Positions 1 through 8,520 of a stretch of DNA of 64,000 nucleotides are shown here, one piece after another (position 1 is the stretch's first letter; each line of letters opens with the position of its first letter). Made by a program: the position numbers and the translations under genes. The DNA is taken from contig PNAH01000025.1 of assembly GCA_003170315.1 (NCBI GenBank), positions 9,218 through 73,217 on the forward strand, read 5' to 3'. This stretch comes from Acidimicrobiaceae bacterium. Its GTDB lineage: Bacteria > Actinomycetota > Acidimicrobiia > Acidimicrobiales > RAAP-2. Under the pieces are notes generated by a model, which saw nothing but the letters and a program-made list of their open reading frames with translations, made no database searches and was not told where the DNA came from.

Positions 1-1038
1 CAGTTCACCTCGATGCTCTCGGATTCGGACCTGGTCGCCGAACTGCTCGCGCGCGAGGTGGAGTCGGGCATCTCACTGGCGAAGGCGCTTGGTGTCGTTC
101 TCGAGCGTACTGAGGGCGCCTACTCGATGGTGGTCCTCGAGGCGGGAGAGATTCACGCGGTCCGCGACCCCTACGGTTTTCGTCCCCTCTGTCTGGGACG
201 CTTCGGTGACGAAGCGAATCCCGAAGGGTGGATCGTCGCCTCGGAGTCGCCGGCGCTGGACGTCGTGGGCGCCACGTTCGTTCGTGAGATCGCGCCGGGC
301 GAGATGGTGACGATCTCCAACCGGGAACTCACTTCGGTGCAGCTGCTCGATCCAGCCCCGGGTAAACAGAAACTCTGTATCTTCGAGTTCGTCTACTTCG
401 CCCGTCCCGACACCTACCTGATGGGTCACCAGGTTCACACGACGCGTCGACGCATGGGCGAGCTGCTCGCCGCCCAATCCTCGGTCGACGCCGACATCGT
501 GATGGGCGTGCCGGACTCCGGCGTTCCGGCCGCCGAGGGATTCGCCAAGGCGTCGGGCATTCCCTTCGGCTACGGGCTCGTGAAGAACCGCTACATCGGA
601 CGAACGTTCATCTCCCCGGATCAAAGCCTCCGCGCGGCGACCGTTCGTCGCAAGCTGAATCCGCTGCGCGAGAACATCGAGGGTCAGCGACTGATCGTGG
701 TGGACGACTCCATCGTGCGCGGCACGACTACGCGCGAGATCGTGAAGATGCTCCGTGACGCCGGTGCGAAAGAAGTGCACCTGCGAATCTCGTCCCCACC
801 CTTCATGAACCCCTGCTACTACGGCATCGACACGCCCACGCGCGTCGACCTGCTGGCGGCGAACAACTCGATTCCCGAGATGAACGAGTTCATCGGATCG
901 GACTCCCTCGAGTTCATCTCTTTGGAGAACCTGCGCCGCGCCATCCAACTCGACGGTGAGTGCTGCGACGCCTGTCTCACCGGCTCATACCCCGCGCCAA
1001 CACCGGTCGTGTTGGGAACGGCGGGCAGCCGCTGGTGA
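1..1038 (+). CDS. purF: Amidophosphoribosyltransferase, 3' part
   Basis: This is the C-terminal two thirds of glutamine phosphoribosylpyrophosphate amidotransferase, the first committed step of purine synthesis, which makes phosphoribosylamine from PRPP and glutamine. The frame is open from base 1, so the N-terminal glutaminase region with its catalytic Cys lies outside the window. The visible part keeps the end of the Ntn-hydrolase domain (RDPYGFRPL) and the type I phosphoribosyltransferase domain with the PRPP loop IVVDDSIVRGTT, and a Cys pair in GECCDACL near the C-terminus as in Fe-S containing homologues. The stop overlaps the GTG start of purM, so the two genes are translationally coupled. 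Confidence 0.96.
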   Translation, partial: QFTSMLSDSDLVAELLAREVESGISLAKALGVVLERTEGAYSMVVLEAGEIHAVRDPYGFRPLCLGRFGDEANPEGWIVASESPALDVVGATFVREIAPGEMVTISNRELTSVQLLDPAPGKQKLCIFEFVYFARPDTYLMGHQVHTTRRRMGELLAAQSSVDADIVMGVPDSGVPAAEGFAKASGIPFGYGLVKNRYIGRTFISPDQSLRAATVRRKLNPLRENIEGQRLIVVDDSIVRGTTTREIVKMLRDAGAKEVHLRISSPPFMNPCYYGIDTPTRVDLLAANNSIPEMNEFIGSDSLEFISLENLRRAIQLDGECCDACLTGSYPAPTPVVLGTAGSRW

Positions 1039-2096
1039 GTCGACTGCTCGAACAGCCCGTCAACGGCGCGACTTACGCCGCTTCGGGTGTGTCGATCGCT
1101 GCCGGTGACGCGGCGGTCGAGCGGATCAAGGGCATCGTGGCGAGCACCTCGCGACCGGAAGTGCTGGGGGGCATCGGCGGATTCGGCGGGCTCTTCGCCC
1201 TCGACACGTCGAAGTACACCTCGCCGGTGTTGGTGGCCTCGGCCGACGGCGTCGGCACGAAGCTGGACGTCGCACGGCAGGTCGGGCGTTACGACACGGT
1301 CGGCATCGACCTGGTCGCGATGTTGGTCGACGACCTCGCCTGCGTGGGCGCCGAGCCCCTCTTTCTTCTGGACTACGTCGCCGTCGGCAAGCTGGAGCCG
1401 GCGCGCCTCGAGGAATTGGTGGCCGGTATCGCCGAGGGTTGTCGAATCGCGCACACGGCCCTGCTCGGTGGCGAGACCGCCGAACACGCCGGGGTAATGG
1501 CGCCCGATGACCTCGACGTCGCCGGATTCGCCGTCGGCGTGGTTGAACGGGGCGAGGAGCTCGGCCCCGAGCGGGTTCGCGAAGGTGACGTCTTGGTGGG
1601 GTTCGCGTCGCCGGGACTTCGCTCGAATGGTTATTCGTTGGCCCGGCGCGTGCTCGTGAACAACGTCGGTGATCTGAGCGCGCCGGCGTGGGACGGCGCG
1701 GACCACAGCCTCGGCGATGAGCTCCTCGTGCCGTCGGTCATCTACGCCCCGACGATCACGGCGCTTCGAAGCGACCTCGGAGACGCGGTGCACGCGTGCG
1801 CGCACATCACCGGCGGCGGCATCGTCGGCAACGTCGCCCGGATCCTGACCTCCGATCTCGACGCGCTCATCGATATGGAGAGCTTCGAGACGCCGCAGAT
1901 CTTCTTCGAGATTCAGCGTCGCGGTCGGGTGCTCGCCGATGAGATGGTGCGCGTGTTCAACTGCGGACTGGGCATGGTGGTCGCGCTCGACGCAGGTGTC
2001 GCCGACGCGGCGATGTCGCTCGCGCGCGCCAATGGCAACTCCGCGATGATGGTCGGGTCGGTCAGGTCCGGAACCGGGGAGGTGGTGCTGTCATGA
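1035..2096 (+). CDS. purM: Phosphoribosylformylglycinamidine cyclo-ligase (AIR synthetase)
   Basis: PurM closes the imidazole ring of FGAM to AIR with ATP in purine synthesis. The 353-residue protein has the usual family length and shows the conserved YAASGVSI start, the GGFGGLF segment and GGETAEHAG followed by the ATP-binding core, then ITGGGIVGN. An ATG further upstream at 960 is in frame but lies inside purF. I chose the GTG at 1035 because it gives a 4-base overlap with the purF stop and a normal N-terminus. It is the middle gene of purF-purM-pyrE. Confidence 0.95.
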   Translation: MSRLLEQPVNGATYAASGVSIAAGDAAVERIKGIVASTSRPEVLGGIGGFGGLFALDTSKYTSPVLVASADGVGTKLDVARQVGRYDTVGIDLVAMLVDDLACVGAEPLFLLDYVAVGKLEPARLEELVAGIAEGCRIAHTALLGGETAEHAGVMAPDDLDVAGFAVGVVERGEELGPERVREGDVLVGFASPGLRSNGYSLARRVLVNNVGDLSAPAWDGADHSLGDELLVPSVIYAPTITALRSDLGDAVHACAHITGGGIVGNVARILTSDLDALIDMESFETPQIFFEIQRRGRVLADEMVRVFNCGLGMVVALDAGVADAAMSLARANGNSAMMVGSVRSGTGEVVLS

Positions 2097-2647
2097 GCGA
2101 CGCACGCGAACGAGTTCGCCAACATTTACTGGAACACTCGGTTCGTCGAGGCGACTTCGTCTTGAAGTCCGGTCGCCCGTCGACGTGGTTCATCGACTCC
2201 AAGAAGACCATCTGCGCTCCAGAGGTCATGGTGGACCTCGCCACGTTGATTCTGGAGAAACTGCCTGACGAGGCCACGGCCATCGGCGGGCTGACGATGG
2301 GCGCCGACGGCGCGACGTTCATAACGGCCGGTGTCGCCGCGACTCGCGGGAGGAGCCTTAACGCCTTCAGTGTCCGTAAGGAAGTGAAGGATCACGGGGC
2401 GGGCGGACGCATCGCCGGGGTGCTCGAGCCGGGAGATCGGGTCGTGATCACCGAAGACACCGTCACGCGCGGCACGAGTCTGCTCGAAGCGGCGCACGTC
2501 GTGCGCGACTACGGCGCCGAAGTGATCTTGCTCTTCGCGGTGGTCGACCGCGGCGGCACGGTGGAGGCCATGGCGGCTGAAGAAGGCATCGCCTTCGACG
2601 CACTGTTCACGTCTCAAGACTTGGGATTCACCAACGAAGAGTCATAG
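2093..2647 (+). CDS. pyrE: Orotate phosphoribosyltransferase
   Basis: PyrE transfers phosphoribose from PRPP to orotate to give OMP in pyrimidine synthesis. The 184-residue protein has the fold and length of the family. It has an N-terminal lid (LKSGRPSTWFIDSKK) and the PRPP-binding loop VVITEDTVTRGTS, followed by a hydrophobic strand and VDRGG. The ATG overlaps the purM stop (ATGA), so the gene closes a purine/pyrimidine operon. It converges with the serine hydrolase gene, whose stop codon abuts its own. Confidence 0.92.
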   Translation: MSDARERVRQHLLEHSVRRGDFVLKSGRPSTWFIDSKKTICAPEVMVDLATLILEKLPDEATAIGGLTMGADGATFITAGVAATRGRSLNAFSVRKEVKDHGAGGRIAGVLEPGDRVVITEDTVTRGTSLLEAAHVVRDYGAEVILLFAVVDRGGTVEAMAAEEGIAFDALFTSQDLGFTNEES

Positions 2648-3709
2648 TTACTTCGCGAGTACGGCCAACACGCGCTCGCGCCACGCCATTCGCGGTAGAT
2701 AGTTCTCTTCGGGAGTGTGACCGAAGCGCACGATCAGCGCGTCTAGCGCCGGCACGACCGAGATCATCTGCCCTTCGTAGCCATTGGCCCAGTAGGAGCC
2801 GTACTCGTCGCCGCTCACCCACCAATTCCAGGAGTAAAGGAGACCAGTGGAGGCTTCGACGCTTAAGGGCACCTGAGCGGTGGCGGCCCACTCGCGCGAG
2901 ATGAGTTGCTGTCCTTCCCACTCACCTCCGCGCAAATAGAGCAGTCCGAACTTCGCGAAGTCGAGGGCGCGCGCGTGCACGAAGCTCGACGCCACGAAGA
3001 CGCCGCTCGTGTCGAAGGTGGCGACGGCGCTGGTCATCCCGATCGGATCGAACAAGCGACGTTCGAGGTACGAGCGATAGTCGTCGCCGTAGCCGACGAG
3101 GTCGGCGACGATTCGACTCAGTATGTTCGTAGTGCCGCTCGAGTAGTTGAAGAACGTACCGGGTTCATGCGCGAGGGGCAACGCGGCGGTGAAGGCCGCC
3201 ATGTCATCCTTGCCTTCGCCGTAGAGCATTTCAAGAACGTGACTGGTTTGCCCGATTTCGTACTCCTCGACGAAGGCGAGGCCGTCGCGCATGGCCAGGA
3301 GGTCGCGTACCTGTATCTGATGGCGAGGATCGGCTTCGTCGCTCCACTCCGGAACCGGCGCGAGCTGATCGGGATTCAAGCGACCTTCGTCGACCAGGGT
3401 GCCGACGATCATGTGCAGGATCGACTTCGCCATCGACCACGAGAGGAGTTGACTGTCACGCGTGATCGGCTCGGCGGGTCGGTCGAAGTAGAACTGCTCA
3501 CCCCCGTAGCGTTCGCTGAGGACCCGCCCTCCCTGCACGACTACGACGGCGTTGGTGATCGCTAATTTCTCGTCGGTGAACATCTCGTCGACCACGGCGT
3601 CGAGCTCGTCCTGGTTCGCGGACTCGCCCCGGGGCCACTCGAGCGTCGGCCACGCGACGTCCGACTTCTGCGACGCGAAGCGCGTCTGTACTGATGGCAG
3701 GTCGTCCAT
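2648..3709 (-). CDS. Serine hydrolase of the beta-lactamase class C family
   Basis: This 353-residue protein is a penicillin-binding/beta-lactamase-fold serine hydrolase (class C family). The catalytic SxxK is visible as SMAK near residue 91 and the Tyr motif as YSSG about 70 residues later. No signal peptide is seen, so it probably acts in the cytosol as an esterase or amidase rather than as a secreted beta-lactamase. The frame is open further upstream, but the ATG at 3709 is preceded by GGAGGGG and gives a normal N-terminus. The substrate cannot be told from sequence. Confidence 0.85.
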   Translation of the reverse strand: MDDLPSVQTRFASQKSDVAWPTLEWPRGESANQDELDAVVDEMFTDEKLAITNAVVVVQGGRVLSERYGGEQFYFDRPAEPITRDSQLLSWSMAKSILHMIVGTLVDEGRLNPDQLAPVPEWSDEADPRHQIQVRDLLAMRDGLAFVEEYEIGQTSHVLEMLYGEGKDDMAAFTAALPLAHEPGTFFNYSSGTTNILSRIVADLVGYGDDYRSYLERRLFDPIGMTSAVATFDTSGVFVASSFVHARALDFAKFGLLYLRGGEWEGQQLISREWAATAQVPLSVEASTGLLYSWNWWVSGDEYGSYWANGYEGQMISVVPALDALIVRFGHTPEENYLPRMAWRERVLAVLAK

Positions 3710-3777
3710 TCCCCTCCGATTCCCAGGAGCATCCTTGCACGCGTTACCGTGTGACAGCCGCTCGCTAGTTTCAGCGC

Positions 3778-4089
3778 ATGTCGATGTCCCGTGACCCCGA
3801 AGTCGAACAGTTCTTCTACCGGTCCTCGACCACGTCAAATCGCCACCGCAATCGCGTCAGTGCCTACTTCGTGCAGCGAGTAACGGGATCGAAGGTCGTC
3901 GCGCGCATCGAACCGCTCGGACTCGTTCCGGCGTCGATTGGCGATGAGCAGTTGGCGATCCAGCGTCTCAAACGTCACCTGGTCGCCGCCGGATCATGGC
4001 AGAAAACGCCGAGCGGGCATCATTCTCGACAGCGTGTGGTCTCGGCTGACGTCACCACAACACAAAAGGTCGCCCCACAGAACTCGTGA
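3778..4089 (+). CDS. Conserved-looking hypothetical protein
   Basis: This is a 103-residue basic protein, divergent from the serine hydrolase gene. The middle (FFYRSSTTSNRHRNRVSAYF and the following VARIEPLG) is well-formed coding sequence, whereas the last 20 residues are low in information. They run into the terminator of the tRNA genes on the other strand. There is no membrane segment or recognisable domain. Coding is supported by codon pattern only, and I cannot assign a role. Confidence 0.5.
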   Translation: MSMSRDPEVEQFFYRSSTTSNRHRNRVSAYFVQRVTGSKVVARIEPLGLVPASIGDEQLAIQRLKRHLVAAGSWQKTPSGHHSRQRVVSADVTTTQKVAPQNS

Positions 4090-4107
4090 GGAGTCCGTGG
4101 GGCGACC
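4056..4107 (-). terminator. Intrinsic terminator of the tRNA-Asp/tRNA-Phe transcript
   Basis: A perfect 11-bp stem (GGTCGCCCCAC with its complement at 4097-4107) encloses an 18-nt loop and begins five bases after the tRNA-Phe 3' end on the minus strand. It is followed on that strand by a T-rich tract (TTTTGTGTTG). The structure lies inside the 3' end of the hypothetical gene on the plus strand. Confidence 0.8.
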
Positions 4108-4111
4108 GTTC

Positions 4112-4187
4112 TGGTGGTCGAGACCGGCGTCGATCCGGTGACCTCACGCTTTTCAGGCGCGCGCTCTACCGACTGAGCTACTCGACC
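4112..4187 (-). tRNA. tRNA-Phe (GAA)
   Basis: The 76-nt cloverleaf has acceptor arm GGTCGAG/CTCGACC, D-arm GCTC..GAGC, anticodon stem CGCGC/GCGTG with loop CTGAAAA (anticodon GAA), T-stem ACCGG/CCGGT and discriminator A. The CCA end is encoded. It lies 26 bases downstream of tRNA-Asp in the same direction, so both are likely cotranscribed. Confidence 0.95.
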
Positions 4188-4213
4188 TCCTCGTCACCCT
4201 TTCGGGTGTCGAG

Positions 4214-4288
4214 CGGACCTGACGGGATTTGAACCCGCGACCTCCGCCTTGACAGGGCGGCGTGCACTCCGAGCTGCACCACAGGTCC
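4214..4288 (-). tRNA. tRNA-Asp (GTC)
   Basis: The 75-nt cloverleaf has acceptor arm GGACCTG/CAGGTCC with discriminator G, anticodon stem CCGCC/GGCGG with loop CTGTCAA (anticodon GTC) and T-arm GCGGGTTCAAATCCCGT. Unlike its neighbour it has no encoded CCA; the bases that follow are CTC. Confidence 0.93.
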
Positions 4289-4435
4289 TCGGTGTTCCCA
4301 AGGTCGAGACCCCGAGACGCGAATCGTAAGTCTATCTGGTGTCGACCTTCTATTTCGAGGGCCACGTCACTGGCGTTTAGTCAACTCTGTACGGCGTCGA
4401 TAGGCTCGGCGACACGCGACCAGAAAGGAAACTCG

Positions 4436-5212
4436 ATGTCTGATCGAGTCGAAGTCGAAACACTCAAGGTGGGCCAAGGCGGCGGACGGGACCTGCTCGC
4501 CGATCTGTACCGACCGCCGAATCCCAACGGCTGCGGCGTGCTGCTCATCTACGGCGGCGGCTTCGTCGAAGGCGACCGTCGCCAACTCGCCGGCTACGGC
4601 ATCGCGCTCGGCCGAGCTGGTTACACCTCGCTCGCGTGCGAGTACCGCCTCGCCGGCGAGGCGCTGTGGCCCGCCGCGATCGACGACGTCCACACGGCGT
4701 TCGATTACTTTCATGGTGAAGCACAATCGCTCGGTCTCGCCAGCTCGAAGTTGGCGGTGTCCGGCAACTCGGCCGGAGGCTGTCTTTCGCTGTTGCTGGC
4801 CGGTACCAGCCCGCTTCCCGTAGCCGCCTCGATCGCGTTCTACGCGCCGATGGATTTCTTGAGTGACGACGCCCGCTCCAAGGGTTCTCCGCGCAGTATG
4901 AGGTACTTGCTCGGCGACGATATGTCCGACGAACGCCTTCGCGCCATGAGTCCGCTCACCTATGTCGGTCCGACGTTCCCGCCGACCCTACTTTTGACCG
5001 GTAATCGCGACGCGCGCGTCGACTGGAAGGAGAGTGTGCGCATGTGCGAGTCGTTGAACGACGCCGGTTCGCGCGCCGAACTTCACGTCTTCGACGGACT
5101 CGAGCACGCCTTCGACCTCGCGCCGGACTACGGGAGATTGAGTTCGGCACTCATGACGCGATTCCTGGACAGTCATGTTCTCGCCTCCACGTCCAGCGGG
5201 ATAATGAGTTGA
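4436..5212 (+). CDS. Alpha/beta hydrolase (carboxylesterase / HSL-like)
   Basis: This 258-residue enzyme of the alpha/beta-hydrolase fold shows an oxyanion-hole segment (YGGGFVEGD), the nucleophile elbow GNSAGG near residue 112, and the catalytic His in GLEHAFDLA near the C-terminus. It is expected to be a cytosolic esterase. The ATG at 4436 has a GAAAGGA ribosome site. The longer upstream frame would run through tRNA-Asp and is rejected. An inverted repeat covers the stop codon. Confidence 0.88.
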   Translation: MSDRVEVETLKVGQGGGRDLLADLYRPPNPNGCGVLLIYGGGFVEGDRRQLAGYGIALGRAGYTSLACEYRLAGEALWPAAIDDVHTAFDYFHGEAQSLGLASSKLAVSGNSAGGCLSLLLAGTSPLPVAASIAFYAPMDFLSDDARSKGSPRSMRYLLGDDMSDERLRAMSPLTYVGPTFPPTLLLTGNRDARVDWKESVRMCESLNDAGSRAELHVFDGLEHAFDLAPDYGRLSSALMTRFLDSHVLASTSSGIMS

Positions 5213-5228
5213 CCCAGTCCGGGTCAAC
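5208..5228 (+). terminator. Stem-loop across the hydrolase stop codon
   Basis: GTTGACCC and GGGTCAAC form a perfect 8-bp stem around an AGTCC loop. The stem contains the TGA stop of the hydrolase gene. No T-run follows, so this is a weak intrinsic terminator or an mRNA 3'-end stabiliser between two convergent genes. Confidence 0.5.
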
Positions 5229-5253
5229 GAGGCGTGTCGCGAACGGAGTGACG

Positions 5254-5643
5254 TCAGTCGTTCGATAAAACCAGACAGAACGGGTGGCCCACCGGGTCGA
5301 GATAGACCCTAAAGGTCGTGCCCGGCTGGTACTCGTGCTTCGTTGCGCCCACCGACAGTGCGTGCGCTTCACCGGCGTCGAGGTCGGGGACGAGAAAGTC
5401 CAGGTGGAGCTGTTGCGGGATCGCTCCCGTGGGCCAGGTGGGCGCCACATAGTTCGGCACCTTCTGGAACGCGATCGTCGGGTGTGGGCCGTTGTCGAGT
5501 TCGATCCATTCGACCTCTTCGGGCTTGAGCTCGCCGAGGGGCTCCACCTCGAGACCGGTGAGTCGTGAGTAGAAAGCGGCCAGCGCCACGGGATCCGGGC
5601 AGTCCAGACCGACGAGTTCGTATCGGGGTCGTACGTCGGTCAT
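5254..5643 (-). CDS. VOC (glyoxalase/bleomycin-resistance fold) protein
   Basis: This 129-residue protein has the vicinal-oxygen-chelate fold, with two beta-alpha-beta-beta-beta modules starting at YELVGLDCPDP and LHLDFLVPDLD and ending in the typical LDPVGHPFCLV. Members act as dioxygenases, lyases or binding proteins, and the substrate is not predictable here. It resembles the VOC protein at 52.6 kb (same PPTWP and DPAGHPFCL-type segments), so the two are paralogues. Confidence 0.85.
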   Translation of the reverse strand: MTDVRPRYELVGLDCPDPVALAAFYSRLTGLEVEPLGELKPEEVEWIELDNGPHPTIAFQKVPNYVAPTWPTGAIPQQLHLDFLVPDLDAGEAHALSVGATKHEYQPGTTFRVYLDPVGHPFCLVLSND

Positions 5644-5738
5644 CTATTGCTCCTTCTGAGCGAACTGTTCAATTCAACAGAATATGAGGTCACTTTATCG
5701 ACCGCCTACGACCCGTGCGTGTCGAAATCGTGACCGAA

Positions 5739-6917
5739 CTAGCGAGTGGTGGTGAACTTTCTCGTCGCTTCGGCGTACCAAGTGGCCGAAGGTTTGGGAG
5801 TGCGCGCAAACGTCGTGCGATCGACGGCGACGATGCCGAACTTCGGTCGGTAGCCGAAGGTCCATTCGAAGTTGTCCAGGAGTGACCACTGAAAATAACC
5901 GCGAACGTCGATGCCGTCGTCGAGCACGTTGGATAGTCCGGCCAGAGCGCCGGTGAGGTAGCGGATCCGTTGCTCGTCGTCGTCGGTCCCGATTCCGTTC
6001 TCGGTCATGATGATCGGAATGTCCACCATCGAGGCGGCGCGGCGAATCGTGTATTCCACGCTCTCGGGCCAGAAGAGATAGCCCATCTCGGTGAGCTCAC
6101 CCTCGGGGTTGGTGATCCGGCCGTCGGGGCCAATGATGATCTTGGTGTAGCACTGCACGCCGAGGTAGTCGTCGTCACCGACGGCGCGAAGATATTCGTC
6201 TTCCATCTCGTGGCGGATTGAATTGACCAGATCCTCACCCCCGGGCAGCGCCTCGTACTCGTTCATGGACAGGGGCATGCCGATCGGGTAGTGGCCCGGG
6301 AGGGAGCGAAGCGCGTCACGCATCGCGACGTGACACGCGCGCATCGCCACGTTGACGGTGGAGAATCGTTGCCAATCGCTCTGCGCGGGCGGGAAAGCGC
6401 CGAGGAGATAGCCCATCAACGCGACGATGTTGGGCTCGTTCACGGTGCAGGCAATGCCGATCAGATCGCCCAGTGCGTCGCCGACGACTCGCGCGTAGTT
6501 CCCCATGAGCGAGGCGATCTCGGGGCATTCGAAGCCGCCGAGGTCGGCGACCCACAAGGGCAGCGTGAAATGGTGGAGCGTGATGACCGGCAGAATCGAT
6601 CGGGCGTGGCAGGCTTCGAGCATTCGTCGATAGTGCGCCAAGGCCTCGGAGTCGATCACCCCGCGTTGCGGCTCGATCCGCGCCCATTCGACGGAAAGCC
6701 GGTAGGAGTTCAGTCCCAATTCGACGATCAGGTCGAGGTCCTGTTCGTAGCGGTTCCACGAATCACAGGCGTCGCCGCACTCTTCGGCGCAGTGCGTGCC
6801 TTCGGCCCGTTCGTAGCGCGACCAGTCGGTATTGGTGCCTCCACCTTCGGTCTGATACCCCGACGTCGAGGTGCCCCAAGAAAACCGGTCTGGAAAATGA
6901 ACGTCGCGTTGTGCCAT
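5739..6917 (-). CDS. Family 1 glycoside hydrolase (beta-glucosidase-like)
   Basis: This is a GH1 retaining glycosidase of 392 residues. The N-terminal FPDRFSWGTSTSGYQTEGG and the acid/base motif TVNEPN near residue 159 are present, as is the nucleophile motif TENG near residue 306. It is shorter than the usual 430-470 residues, with trimmed loops, yet both catalytic glutamates remain. No signal peptide is present, so it would act on imported beta-glucosides or glycolipid sugars. It is divergent from the dienelactone hydrolase gene with only 47 bases between the starts. Confidence 0.92.
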   Translation of the reverse strand: MAQRDVHFPDRFSWGTSTSGYQTEGGGTNTDWSRYERAEGTHCAEECGDACDSWNRYEQDLDLIVELGLNSYRLSVEWARIEPQRGVIDSEALAHYRRMLEACHARSILPVITLHHFTLPLWVADLGGFECPEIASLMGNYARVVGDALGDLIGIACTVNEPNIVALMGYLLGAFPPAQSDWQRFSTVNVAMRACHVAMRDALRSLPGHYPIGMPLSMNEYEALPGGEDLVNSIRHEMEDEYLRAVGDDDYLGVQCYTKIIIGPDGRITNPEGELTEMGYLFWPESVEYTIRRAASMVDIPIIMTENGIGTDDDEQRIRYLTGALAGLSNVLDDGIDVRGYFQWSLLDNFEWTFGYRPKFGIVAVDRTTFARTPKPSATWYAEATRKFTTTR

Positions 6918-6964
6918 GACGAAAATCTACAATGTGATGAAAATTCCACAGAAAGCGGTGTTCC

Positions 6965-7702
6965 ATGACCTCAAACCTGCAAGCCAGAACGATTCACTTC
7001 AATTCCTACGACGATCAATCGGTCGAGGCGTACCTCGCGACCACGGAAGAAGAGCAGGCCGGAGGCGTCGTCGTCATCCACCACTTCCCGGGTTACGACG
7101 AAGCGACCAAGGAGATTGTCCGCAAGTTCGCGGCGAACGGCTACAACGCGATCTGCGTGAATCTCTACTCTCGCGAGTCACCCGGCGCGAGCTCCGACGA
7201 CGCGGCGGCCGCCGCCCATGCGCGCGGTGGAGTGCCGGACGATCAACTCGTCGGTGACGTCGGAGCGGCTGCGGCGCACCTGCGCGCGTTGCCGAATTCG
7301 AATCAGAGGGTCGGCGTCATCGGTTACTGCTCCGGGGGACGACAGTCGGTGCTGGCGGCGTGCAGTCTCGACCTCGACGCCGCCGTCGACTGTTACGGCG
7401 CCTTCGTGGTCATGAGTCGGCCCGATAGCACGATGACGTCGATCGTGGATCGCCTGCCCGACCTCTCGTGTCCGCTCCTGGGCCTTTTCGGGGCCGATGA
7501 TCAGTATCCGTCACCCGAACAGACCGAGACACTTCGAGAACTGCTGACTCAACACGCCAAGGATTTCACGTTCCACGAATACGAGGGCGCCGGACACGCC
7601 TTCTTCGCCGTCGATCGCCCGTCCTATCGACCCGAGGTGGCGACCGAAGCGTGGGGTGAGATCTGGAATTTCTACGGACAGCACCTCTCGAGCGCGAAGT
7701 AG
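6965..7702 (+). CDS. Dienelactone hydrolase family protein
   Basis: This 245-residue alpha/beta hydrolase of the dienelactone hydrolase family has the nucleophile Cys in GYCSGG, the acid in FGADDQYP and the catalytic His in GAGHAFFA. Family members open lactone rings in chloroaromatic catabolism, but many homologues have unknown substrates. The HHFPGYDE segment after the first strands is typical. It forms a likely two-gene unit with the small DUF6295 gene seven bases downstream. Confidence 0.88.
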   Translation: MTSNLQARTIHFNSYDDQSVEAYLATTEEEQAGGVVVIHHFPGYDEATKEIVRKFAANGYNAICVNLYSRESPGASSDDAAAAAHARGGVPDDQLVGDVGAAAAHLRALPNSNQRVGVIGYCSGGRQSVLAACSLDLDAAVDCYGAFVVMSRPDSTMTSIVDRLPDLSCPLLGLFGADDQYPSPEQTETLRELLTQHAKDFTFHEYEGAGHAFFAVDRPSYRPEVATEAWGEIWNFYGQHLSSAK

Positions 7703-7708
7703 GTCGTC

Positions 7709-7975
7709 ATGTGCACGTACGAAGCTGAAAGAATTTCGGTGACCGGGAGCGCCAAGGGCGCCAACGGATGGTTCCGCGCCACTGACGCCACGGTCTATTA
7801 CGACCACCCGGTGCACTTCGGCGCGGGCCACGCCTTGATGGTGGACGTTATCAATCCCGCACTCGGAGCCAGTTCAAGAGTGGGACTCGAGCTGAACGCC
7901 GAGTCGGCGCGTGAGTTGGCCCTCGCCATACTGCGCTCACTCGACGGTGTTCCCGCGGGACTGCTCGAAAGTTAG
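7709..7975 (+). CDS. DUF6295 family protein
   Basis: This 88-residue protein begins MCTYEAERISVTGSAKG and contains GWFRATDATVYYDHPVH, features I recognise from the actinobacterial DUF6295 family. The biochemical role is unknown. The start is an ATG six bases after the dienelactone hydrolase stop, and the two are probably cotranscribed. No membrane segment or signal is visible. Confidence 0.75.
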   Translation: MCTYEAERISVTGSAKGANGWFRATDATVYYDHPVHFGAGHALMVDVINPALGASSRVGLELNAESARELALAILRSLDGVPAGLLES

Positions 7976-8520
7976 CGATGTCCGGAACCGAACCTTCCGC
8001 AAGGGACGAACCACACGGGCAGCACGAGGTACCCACGTACAACGCGATGAGCGAGATGACCGCCCAATATTTTCGTTAAAACGTCGCGCGAATGAGTTGT
8101 ACGGGACGTCGTACGGACCGACGGGCGTCGGGGTCGATTGTCGGATGTGGCGATCGGAGGCGCAACGTCGCTGCAACGTTGGCACTCGAGTCCGTTACCC
8201 CGTCCAGTGACATCGGAATCCTCGTTTCTAGACAAAATAGATTGTTTCACTCAACGACCGAACGTCCGCCCGCGCAGTGATGAAGAATGCCTGCCAACAC
8301 TGCGTTTGACAGTGGTGAATAAGGCAGTACGCGCGCCGCGCATGATCACGGCGTTCGAGAAATGTTGCGAGATGGTGACGATGTTTGTCAAAAGTTGATG
8401 ACACGTGGACGAAGCTGAGTTGTGTGAATCCACAGTGGCCTCACAGAGTATTCACAGATTGGGGAACGATACTTGAGAAGTTCGCACCCACACTCGGTGG
8501 TTATGTCGAAGGGGCAATTC
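7976..8520. other. 545-base gap with no recognised gene
   Basis: Short open frames here lack coding character and ribosome sites. The last 60 bases hold the promoter region and AAGGGG ribosome site of the secreted protein that follows. I see no RNA gene or repeat. Confidence 0.5.

Noticed and set aside
2906..3565. 219-residue frame opposite the serine hydrolase
   Set aside because: Shadow of a gene with intact SxxK and Tyr motifs, without any recognisable fold of its own.
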